From: Isoetes taiwanensis
Taxonomy: Eukaryota; Streptophyta; Lycopodiopsida; Isoetales; Isoetaceae
Reading direction: 5' to 3'
Assembly (NCBI GenBank): GCA_021234155.1
Contig: JAJEKV010000022.1
Coordinates: forward strand, 3,509,370 to 3,573,369
DNA: 64,000 nucleotides
In this document: piece after piece, positions 55,827 to 64,000 of the stretch
How the letters are laid out: each line of letters opens with the position of its first letter
Position numbering within the stretch: the stretch's first letter is position 1
The notes under the pieces: generated by a model
Databases searched by the model: none
Told to the model about the DNA's origin: nothing
Seen by the model: only the letters and a program-made list of their open reading frames with translations
Position numbers and translations under genes: made by a program

Positions 55827-57452
55827 GCAGCAGCAGAGAGCAGAAGGTCGCTGAGGCAAATAGGGTCGCTTAAGGTACAATCTTTTCCTTTCTGGTTGTT
55901 AACAGGTTGTGACAAGAACAGGACAGAAACTTTTATAACTGCATCGTGCCTTTTTTTATCTCTATAACTGCATTTCGTGGCTTATAGCTGCATTTCGTGC
56001 TCTTGCTGTTGCATCATTCTTTCATGTACCTTTTTGGAACATCTTCCTGTATTAAGAACTAAAAATAGCAGTTGATGCAGACCGTAGCTGCTCAAACTAA
56101 AGGAGGAAGAGTTCATAAGACCTCCTGTTCAGGTTTGAAAATCACATTTTGAAGTATTTCGAATTAATCTTTTTCTACTTTCTAAAATTTGATTACCATT
56201 CGTAGGTTCAATGCCAGATTTATTTAAGGTTCAGAGCCAGCAAACAAGCTGCAGAGCAAGGTTTTCTTGGTTACATTTTGTTGGCAGCGGCAGCAAGCAA
56301 CGTTTACAAATAAGGTGTTCTTCCTTCTCTTAATTTGCTTACGGCAGAAAAAAGCGTTTACTTACAGTGGAATCCAAATCGTGTTTGTGCTTTCTATATG
56401 CAGTTTATGTTAATTTATGTTTGTGTTTGTGCTGAAGCAGAGGAGGAGTCGCTGAAACAAAGGAAGCTTAAGGTACAATGTATTCCATCTTTTTGGGTTT
56501 TTCTTAGAATCCACCATCCGTTCAGATTTCTCTGCTGCCAATCCGTTGTTTCTTCCTTTTCAGATTTATAGAAACGATGCTAAGGTCGGAACACAGAAGC
56601 CTCAATCCGGAACTCCATATGTCTATTATCCAAAGCTTTTCCAGCCAGGCATTCGATTCTGGAAGACCCCGACCAGATTTTCTGGTAAGACGTTTTTTAC
56701 AGCTTCTTTTTCTTCTACTCTTTTTTTTTTTCTTTTTTGAAGTGTGTGCTTCAGGATGGCAGTTGGTAGACATATCCTTTAGTGCAGGTCCTTTAGCTGT
56801 AGACTAAACAGAATTATCAGAATTCTGGTACCTGATTCATTCCAAGGACCTGCACAAGAACTTTTTCCAAATCCATTATGTGCCATAGGTGCATTAACCA
56901 TTATCATTTTTCCCAAACATCCTGGGTAGTAATCCTGATCTATCATAGAGATCGACTGAATAAAATTTCGCATTGACTTGCTCATGTTGCAGGGTTTTCA
57001 AATCACAGGGTTCTTTTTCTAATCATAGAATTCTGAATTTTAGAATTGCAGAGTTTTCTAATCACCAATTTTTTAAGCAGGTACTGCGCTCTATTAGGAT
57101 TGTTTAGGATGGAAAATCAGAGAATCTGCTGCTCTGTCACAAAGGAAGCCAACATTGCATTGCATTTTTGCAAGCCAGTCCCGCATGCAAGGTATACTTC
57201 TATTGCATAATTTCATTGTTCTTATTTTGAGACCATTTTCATGTCAAATTGAATGTAAGTTCTTATTTTGTAAAGCCTATCATTAAGCAAAGAAGGATAA
57301 GAGGTCCTTTGCGGTGACAACATAATAGGTTTCATCTCCTTAAATGAATGTGCATGAATTCACAACCTCTTCTATGTGCATGAATAAGTTAAATTATTGT
57401 AAATTTTTTCTTGCAGGCTTTAACGCAGAGGAATCGCTGAAACAGGTACAAT
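55827..57452 (+). repeat. Three spaced copies of an exon-like module ending in a donor site
   Basis: GCAGAGAGCAGAAGGTCGCTGAGGCAAA...CTTAAG/GTACAAT (55833-55882), GAAGCAGAGGAGGAGTCGCTGAAACAAA...CTTAAG/GTACAAT (56434-56479) and CGCAGAGGAATCGCTGAAACAG/GTACAAT (57424-57452) share a body and a donor-like end. Between them, acceptor-to-donor segments such as 56566-56684 (TPYVYYPKLFQPGIRFWK) look like exons. Together this may be an unrecognised multi-exon transcript or the wreck of one; no full frame can be joined with confidence. Confidence 0.4.
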
Positions 57453-58860
57453 CTTTTTAAGTTGTTCTTTCTTTGCATTTGTGGTTACTGGCTGTTGCAA
57501 GAAAAGGACACATGATAAGCTGACGTTTAATGGAGTTTTCTGAAAAATCTAAATCTGCAGTGGCATTTCAGGCACTGGCTTTCGAAAAGCTCTAATTCTT
57601 ATGGCATTTCCTGCATATTTGTTGTTTCGTCTGTCAACTGTGAAATCGCATCTGCAAAACACCCACGTAAACAATAGAATGTCCATACCCAGGCTTTTAA
57701 TGAAGACAAGGCAAAGAATATTTAGTCTGTTCCAGTATTTTAATTTTCAGCTTAGCAATATCCTGGTCTTACAAATTTACAGCTGTGGCATTTCCTTACC
57801 ATGTTTGCAAATAGACAGTGGATCTTATCGCAAGTAGACAGTGTTTTGCTAACCATGTACATGGATTTTGATGGCAGTAGCATTTTGAGAGGGGTATGGC
57901 ATATCAGAAGGTTCTTTCTTGAAACATGTGATCCTATGCGAGAAGGAGATTAAGACAATATTATATGACAGTCTATTTCTAGGCCTGTTGTGCTAGAATG
58001 CATTTCAAGAATACTTCTATGAAGTCTCTTTTGGTTGAAATTGTATATGAGGATCTCTGCTTATTAGGTTAGCATGTATATGATGCAAAAAAGTGTCCAT
58101 GCCAATTTGAACGGCAGGTACCTCCTCATTGCGCTACTTCATCGCTGGAGCTTGAAGCTATGTCTTACTCCTCCCTTTCATTTTTTTTCCAGCTTGAAGA
58201 GTATTTGGCTACGGAAAAATGTCAGGTATTATATCTCTTTTTATTTTGGTTCATGGTTGGGCGCAGGAGGTGAAAGATTGGTTTTACAAAAGATTTTCTG
58301 CTTGATCTTTGTGCTGCTCTCTGCTTTCTCTATACCATCTAGATTTCGACAAAGGCAAAAATTGGCTTATAAGACGTTTAATAGTGGGCTTATCAGAGGG
58401 TTAAAAATCGGATTATCCAGTCTCAGGTAAATCCTTATTGTTATTTGTTTGAGAGATCAATTTTTTATCTTTTAGTTTAGGGCATCCATGTTTGTCTGTA
58501 GAGGAATGTATATCGGTGCCTCAGATATAGCAGGCTGAAATGGTTTAGTTTTTTCTTGCATTTGCCCAAACAAATGATGGCATTGGTGGATTACAGAAAT
58601 GCATCTCTATTTTTTTTCGGCGAGACATATTTTCAGGAGACTTCCTCCCAGGATATTTTCAGAAGCAAAGCTTCACCTTTCGTACTTGATTTATCTTGCG
58701 TACAACTCAGGCAAAAAGTAGACTTGCTGTCAGGCTGGCTTTATATGCTGCATACTCTCTGGTTTTCATTTTTGCTGTTTTAGTTGCTTATATTAATCTA
58801 TATTTGCCGGATTTAATCTATATTTGCCTTATTTTGGGTATTATTTGATTGCAGTGTGAG
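57453..58860. other. Region without recognised genes
   Basis: AT-rich with several donor/acceptor-like words and short open frames (57601-57837, 58074-58430), none with a domain I recognise. ATCTATATTTGCC is repeated near 58796-58830, just before the GDSL 3' end. Confidence 0.4.
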
Positions 58861-58888
58861 CACAGAGGCTATCCATGTCACGTACAAA

Positions 58889-60186
58889 TTAGAAATTGAG
58901 CAGACAGTTTTCCACGTGTATTGGTATAGCAGGTTGGATATACTTTCCAGTGAGGAAAGATCTGGCTGCAATGCGATTGAATGCTTCTGTAAAATGCAAG
59001 CCATCCCAACTCATATACGACTTAGGATTTGAGCAGACAGTTCTCCACGTGCATTGTCCTGGACCAAGACCAGGACAACACGAAGCTCGTGCTCCCTCTT
59101 TGCTGAAACCTGCACATGCCCACAGAGCACGCAAAAAACATTAGGCATATGGCCAAAACATAAATGTAATAATAAGAGAAAGATAGAAGTTAATTACCGA
59201 AGTTCTTGGGATTTTTAAGCACATCCAAATTCAAATTATAGAGGTCAGCATAAATAAAAGAAGAATCTGGATGTTCTATTTGTGCAAGAGCCAGCCTTCT
59301 CTGAAGGAGCATATTGTGCAACTTTGCGAGCTCATTCAAGGGTTTGGAACACCCAAAAGAGTCATAGTTCCGTGTGTTAAGATAGATAGATAGATAGATA
59401 GAACATGGGACACCTACCATTGCCGCAACACCTACCACCATAAAGTTTCGTGCACCTTGGTTGTGGAGCCTCTGCAACAAGCAATCTGTATATCATCAAC
59501 CACTCAAAGATTAACAGAGTATGCTAGTTAGTACCTCAATCCCTTTCATTATTGAATCTACAGACTGGGGCACAATGGTAGATCTCAAATGGTCAAACGT
59601 ATCATTTCTTTTAACAAGGTTTTGGACGATGTCATTCGTCCCAAGGTAAATGAGGTAAAGGGCATTGGAAGCCAATTCTGGAAAACAATTCCAAACATAA
59701 GTAAAGAGAAGAAGGGTACAATCTTAATGACGATTGATCACTCACTTTCAGATATAAGATGTCGCTTTCTCCAGAAGGTATAGGTGTCAACTTGGTGAGA
59801 TAGGTAATAAGGTACCAAAATGGAACTGTCACGGGCAGTAGCCCCTTCAACAGCAAAGTTGACACCTGTCGAATACCTCCACCTATTGAAGAAATTTTGA
59901 CCATAATTGGGTAGCATTGTACCTAATCCAAGGTACTTTGCTGAAACACAAAGGACGAAAACATGTAAAGAAGCATGTTGACATAGGCAATGACATTAGT
60001 AAACTTACACATTAAGTCAACCATGGTATATCCGTTGCCAACACGTCCGCGGACTGGATCCTTATCAGACAAAGAATCTCCAAAGATAATCAAACCTCTT
60101 GCACATGAGGGTGCTAAGCCATGGGCATGGGCAACAAACGGCATGCCAATAAGTAGCATCCACATTATCACCATATCAGCATTCAT
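58889..60186 (-). CDS. GDSL esterase/lipase, copy 3 (336 aa, block I shortened)
   Basis: Exons on minus: 60186-60009, 59940-59746, 59677-59535, 59471-59198, 59109-58889; GT..AG introns, open throughout (1011 nt). Relative to the gene at 54022-55343 it has a 51-bp in-frame deletion in exon 1 (17 residues from SGNF to TWTY-like end), so block I reads FGDSLSDKDPV. It also has an 18-bp in-frame gain in exon 4 from a (GATA)n expansion (59383-59402), adding Ile/Tyr/Leu/Ser residues before LNTRNYDS. The nucleophile Ser, oxyanion Gly, Asn of GTND and Asp/His of SWDGLHF remain. Loss of the GN of GDSLSDSGN may damage the active-site loop, so activity is doubtful although the frame is intact. Upstream is a divergent unknown gene relic, as at copy 1. 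Confidence 0.75.
59383..59402. repeat. (GATA)n microsatellite inside GDSL copy 3 exon 4
   Basis: AGATAGATAGATAGATAGAT lies within coding sequence. The paralogues have no such run at this place. The net change is 18 bp, which keeps the frame. Confidence 0.9.
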
Positions 60187-60275
60187 TATTAAAAGAGAAT
60201 TGAACTGAATAAAGGATGAACGATGTGGGCAATTTGAGTTTGTTATTTAGACGGAACGATGTGGGGTTTTTGCGC

Positions 60276-60284
60276 TTTTTTATA
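60276..60284 (-). promoter_or_regulatory. TATA box, GDSL copy 3
   Basis: TATAAAAAA on the minus strand, 90 bp before the ATG, in the shared promoter block. The second CCACATCG motif is changed (AAACCCCACATCG). Confidence 0.55.
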
Positions 60285-60479
60285 CGAGGAAGGAAAGAAA
60301 AGTTGTCTTTTATCTTTTGCCTTTGTCTTTTTGCGTTTTGGAAACTAAACGGCGAGTGAAAGGGAAAGACGCCAAAGTTTGGGGTCGCCCTCTTTTTGCC
60401 TTCTGTAAGATGAATGAGTTAATGAAATATAGAGAATGAGTTAATGGCTCGCAAATTGGAATCATACTGTTGCAAGCAC

Positions 60480-61290
60480 AATAAAAAGAAGTGTTGATCC
60501 TGACAATATAGCTAGATCCCTGGCTGAGGGTATGGTCGCTCTGCTTTTGGGAGTCTAAAACTGGGGAGCAAAGTGTCTGTATATGCTACATGAGATGGAG
60601 GGTTGTTGCATTGAACTAATTATAATTCCAGGTTTTGAGCTACATGTTTACAATTCTGTACTGCGGGTAACCTGAGCAGAAGAAGTGGCCAGACTTTTGG
60701 AGTTGGGATGGGAATCTTTGTTAAATCAAGTAATCAGTGGTGCACCTATGGGTAACTTTTTTATTGACCTACCCAGTTTTTTGACCATCACAGCACATAT
60801 AAGCACCTTCACCAAATAATTTATGTCATCATCATTTGCATCACTAATACGCTCATTATATCCTTTATATAATAGAAAACACTCATGATTTTTTGAAGGG
60901 CAATGAAGGGCTATGGAAGGGCAATGAAGGGCAGTTTGAAGGGCAATGAAGGGCAGTCAGCACCTGTGCAGCACATGTGTCGCCCACATGCTTTTTTGAG
61001 TATGTGAATTAAAAAACCACCTCTATACCATCTGAAGCTCCAAAGACTGATGCAGATGCTGATGGAGATACAGTACTTGGCCCTAAGATAGGTACAAGAG
61101 TAATTCTGTGTTTCTTCCCTCTTCATTTAGCTTCAAAGGAATTTCATGCATTTATGTAATGTTCTACAGAGGATGGCATTATACCAGGAAGAACAGAGAC
61201 CTATCGGTCATATCTTGCATGTGGTCCTTCCAAGGCTTCCTATGAACGTCTAATACATGTTTTATAATTGAATAGGTATTTTGGCCACCT
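60480..61290 (+). pseudogene. Unidentified conserved gene fragment (divergent partner of GDSL copy 3)
   Basis: The same pieces as at 17940-18380, on plus: NIARSLAEGMVALLLG, MLHEMEG, EEVARLLELGWESLLNQ, then, after an insertion, SEAPKTDADADGDTVLGPKIG, LHLASKEFHAF and EDGIIPGRTETYRSYLA. A stop follows LLLG and another precedes AEEV. Family not recognised. Confidence 0.4.
60750..61026. mobile_element. 277-bp insertion in the unknown gene fragment
   Basis: The other copy (minus strand near 18095) reads GTGCACCTATACCATCTG without interruption. Here GGGTAACTTTTTTATTGACC...AATTAAAAAACCACCTCTAT intervenes. The ends are weakly inverted-repetitive (GGTAACTTTTTTATT with AATTAAAAAACCAC), with CTAT at both sides. 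Inside is a minisatellite of GAAGGGCAATGAAGGGC (60894-60957). Probably a small non-autonomous DNA element. Confidence 0.6.
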
Positions 61291-61371
61291 TAAGCAAGGG
61301 ATTCACTAGATGAGTGCCATACCTCTTTTATGTAATGTTCTACTATAATTTATCCTTGATATAATGCTGCT

Positions 61372-61647
61372 TTGCAGAAGAACTCTCCATTTGCAGAAGT
61401 AGAACCAAGTTCAAGAGAGGGATTTCTTAGTAGGTGGACGCAAAGCAAGTATGCATTTATGTTAAATTCGTACTTCTTACAAGCTTCTTTACAATTTCCC
61501 TTGGAAGAATGGACAACCTTGCACCCAACAGCTAGCAGCTCGCACCATATAGTCCTTAGATTTGCCCCGATGAATTATGCCTTAACGTGCAAAGTTCAAC
61601 CTTCTGTAAAGAGCAGGCTATCAGGATACATAAAAGCTATAGGCTAG
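61372..61647 (+). CDS. Open frame of 91 codons, unknown
   Basis: Reads NSPFAEVEPSSREGF, QSKYAFMLNSYFLQASL and LRFAPMNYALTCKVQ. It follows TTTGCAG, an acceptor-like word, so the first codons may be part of an exon. No family is recognised and no partner copy is in the window. Low coding certainty. Confidence 0.25.
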   Translation: MQKNSPFAEVEPSSREGFLSRWTQSKYAFMLNSYFLQASLQFPLEEWTTLHPTASSSHHIVLRFAPMNYALTCKVQPSVKSRLSGYIKAIG

Positions 61648-62308
61648 TACAGAGGTCAGGTTTATCTTGGTACTAAGGTTAGGAGAGTTTCAAGTATGCA
61701 AAAGGACACATTGTGGTTCTCTGCTGGCTCAGGCCCTTTATGCTCTTGGCTTTGAACAGGGACAAAAACATGCTTCTAAATATTTATACGTGTGCTTCAC
61801 AGACCCGACCCTGAGGGCTTTGAGTTTCCAAGCCTAAGTGCAAATAAAGCATCTGGCCAAAGGGAGAAACTTCTGCAGACAGAAATTTTAAAACTTGCCA
61901 TTCAGAAAGTATTTATTTTGTTTACTTCTTGCTGTTTTTGTTTTCCGCCATGTTTGGTTTTTTTGTTGTCACATTGAAAAGTGAGAGCATCACTATTTGC
62001 ATAGATGCATTGCTTTTTGGGTTGCCCCTAAGGGGGCAAACCCTTGTTTATGTGGGTTTGTGGCATATTATAGGTATATGCCAGTATATGCTTGGAATAT
62101 GCCTATGACTGCTCAAAACCCGTTATTGGCTGTAAATTCTCGGTCGTTTTCGTTGTTGGGCAGCCACTCTTGAAACTGGCTAACCGGAGAGGCCTGCTCT
62201 GCCCGAAATTGGTCTGTGATAAGCTTGAATGAATCCAAGAAATAGCGTTTCCGGCTAGACCCATGTTTTCTGAGAAGGTAGGCTCTGGAATCTCCATCTT
62301 TTCCTGCA

Positions 62309-63332
62309 ACATCTGTATGATTTGTGGCATTGTGGTCTTATTTCTGGATCAAGATGGATGCAACAAAATACCAGGCTGATGACCTGCTCTAGTTTGCCAG
62401 GCTCTGGTTTGTGGTGAAGCAGTTCCCTTAATTTTTGAAATAAGCAAACCTTATGCTAAAGAGGTGATTACATCAAGTTCTTTTAATGATGGAGAGTCTT
62501 TAGATTCAGATTCTTATTTTCCTGCAAGCAATAAGTTGGCCTTTGACAACATGGAGGAGCATTTGATTGAACAAATAAGATTTTTGTCAATTGATTCTGG
62601 AAGGCAAGGACGATCAAGAAAAGAAAGATCACTACAGCGCAGCTTATTTCGAGGAGTGTTATCTAGCATAGAGGACAGTGTCTGCCCTGAAATATCTCTG
62701 AAGCTCAGGTGTGGTGATGTGATGAGAACACATGGTCACAATTAGTTCAGTTTAAGGGTTTCAGAAGCATATGCAGGAAAACCCTCTGCTTCATGCAAGA
62801 TCTTAGACTGTAAAAGAGAAAAGAGTGTATCGCTTGTATCGCTCCCCAACTCCAATGGTCAGTAAAACACACACCCAAATGAGGAGCCAAAGTCTTGCTT
62901 GTGTTCAAGCTAGAAATTAGTTGTATTTAACATGAATGATTCCGAGTATTATTGATATTCACTCATGATTGTAAAGGTTCTAGATATCAGGCAAATGTTT
63001 TATAGATGTGATGAAATTATTACATATTCATTTCGGATTTATAGTGCTATTTATAAGCTGCATAATGAGAGTTGCTAAATTGGTTGCTGTTCAACTAAGC
63101 AGACCGAAGTTGCTAACAGTTGTCTAGTTCATTTTAAAGCTTGATTTAAATGCTTGGATAATTTAATACAGACTACAGGAAGTACAAGGAGAATCGGAGC
63201 ATCTAAGTTGATTTAAAGAATTCTTAGTTGATTTAAAGAATTCTTGTAGATAAGTGAGAGCATCTAAGATGATTTAAAGATAAGTGAGAACAATTTTCTT
63301 AAATCATTCTGAGGTTCATTTTTGCAGGTAAC
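62309..63332. repeat. Direct repeat of 6741-7762
   Basis: Same orientation as the 6-kb copy. Here the sequence to the left (62100-62308) is ordinary DNA, while in the 6-kb copy the coiled-coil retroelement ORF begins at the same base, so this copy shows what preceded the junction. An extra 22-bp repeat (TTCTTAGTTGATTTAAAGAA) is present near 63220. Confidence 0.85.
62401..62806 (+). pseudogene. IFRD C-terminal exon relic, copy 2
   Basis: After TTTGCCAG the frame reads LVCGEAVPLIFEISKP, EEHLIEQIRFLSIDSGRQGR, KERSLQRSLFRGVLSSIED, then SVCPEISLKLRCGDVM, better preserved than copy 1, where this part is lost. The same two-base excess before TGGTCAC breaks the frame, and a further deletion of about 26 bp removes the NALKHLLAEG part. 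The end (MQENPLLH) is present out of frame. Confidence 0.65.
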
Positions 63333-64000
63333 TGATACGATTCATTGTGATCAACAGCATCTTAATTGAAGAACAAGATCCAATTATCATATATCTGAAA
63401 CAAATACATTGAAGAACACGGTTAACCACCCAACCGGGTCCACAAGGTTATGGCAGTGCAAACAGTATCTGGCTACTCCGCGTAGACCATGAGCAAACAA
63501 TATCTGGCTACTCCGCGTAGACCATTGGGCAAAGACAATATCTAGCTTATTGGCCCTCCAGGCTAGTCTAGTTACTCCACGTAGCCATACATCATAAAAG
63601 CAATTGCAGATCTGTGAAGTCGCTATGGCAGTAATTTGTGACCCCCTGTCACCTTTTTGGCCATTACTCTCTTCTCCGGATGAACTAGAGGATGTGCCAC
63701 CCAATTCAGAAACTAGACTCCGAGCCGGTTCCAATGAAGTAAAGGTCGCTGCAATCCGACCTCTGGTTGCCGAGATATGTCCAACTGAAGTTTCGGTTCT
63801 ATTTTTATAGACCTCTCTGCGACTTTAGCCTTTTTTTAGCATGCAGTTGCCTTTTTCTTAAAATATCTCCTTGCCTTTAATTAGGTTATATGACTTATCA
63901 TATGGATATTATCTATGGCCTTTTTGTGCAAAATAGTCCGCCCCTTTTGCTTGATCATTGATTCCCTTGATATCTCTCCAACCAATGGTTCTCGACCCCA
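63333..64000. other. Window end, no gene recognised
   Basis: Contains a short tandem motif, AACARTATCTGGCTACTCCGC...GTAGACCAT (63457-63525), with weaker copies to 63590. Open frames on both strands (63387-63734 minus, 63604-63810 plus) have no domain. Confidence 0.4.

Noticed and set aside
62103-62330. 75-codon minus-strand frame starting MPQIIQM, as in the coiled-coil protein
   Set aside because: Only the first residues are shared because the two loci share DNA from 62309 on; the rest is unrelated.

Overview
This 64 kb window looks like nuclear DNA of a land plant with a large, repeat-rich genome. The evidence is spliced plant genes (five-exon GDSL esterases with GT..AG introns), PPR-type and ACR (ACT-repeat) gene fragments, Ty1/copia elements primed by initiator-Met tRNA, tRNA-derived SINEs, LINE-like tails and MITE-like insertions. 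The codon and repeat style would fit a fern or other seed-free vascular plant, but that is only an inference. Nothing looks bacterial or viral.

Layout. 1-1275 is a purine-only-like tract. 1417-2856 is a compact, intronless, GC-richer gene. Its first 21 codons are a histone H3 N-tail (MARTKQ...), followed by an in-frame TAG. The same frame then continues as a 406-codon ORF: a charged tail of about 310 residues ending in a histone H3 fold with CENH3-like residues. Two 65-nt hairpin repeats follow. 3401-6762 (minus strand) is a retroelement-like unit: a coiled-coil protein, a frameshifted second half, and an LTR-like end. 6833-7265 is a relic of an IFRD (interferon-related developmental regulator) C-terminal exon, repeated at 62401-62806.

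From 7485 to 48870 the window is a nested set of segmental duplications. A 7.4-7.8 kb segment (7485-14907) recurs inverted at 31032-38823. A 1.67 kb segment recurs directly (29668-31350 and 38832-40506) and inverted (41067-42752), forming a large palindrome around a SINE pair. One copia family (285-bp LTR) has four copies, of which 42214-45298 is bounded by GGAAG target duplications. Because the duplicated arms serve as each other's empty sites, later insertions can be read exactly: a 122-bp MITE at 36994-37115 and a LINE tail near 34728-35132. 45552-48136 is present in one duplicate only and carries an ACR gene relic and a 387-bp foldback element.

The right part (48.9-61.3 kb) holds a second copia relic, a SINE, and two GDSL esterase genes with complete reading frames on the minus strand (54022-55343 and 58889-60186). 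A broken plus-strand paralogue is at 18653-19980 and an exon fragment at 48872-49077. The rest is AT-rich sequence without recognisable genes. Apart from the GDSL family and the histone-like gene, nearly every coding similarity seen here is truncated or frame-broken.
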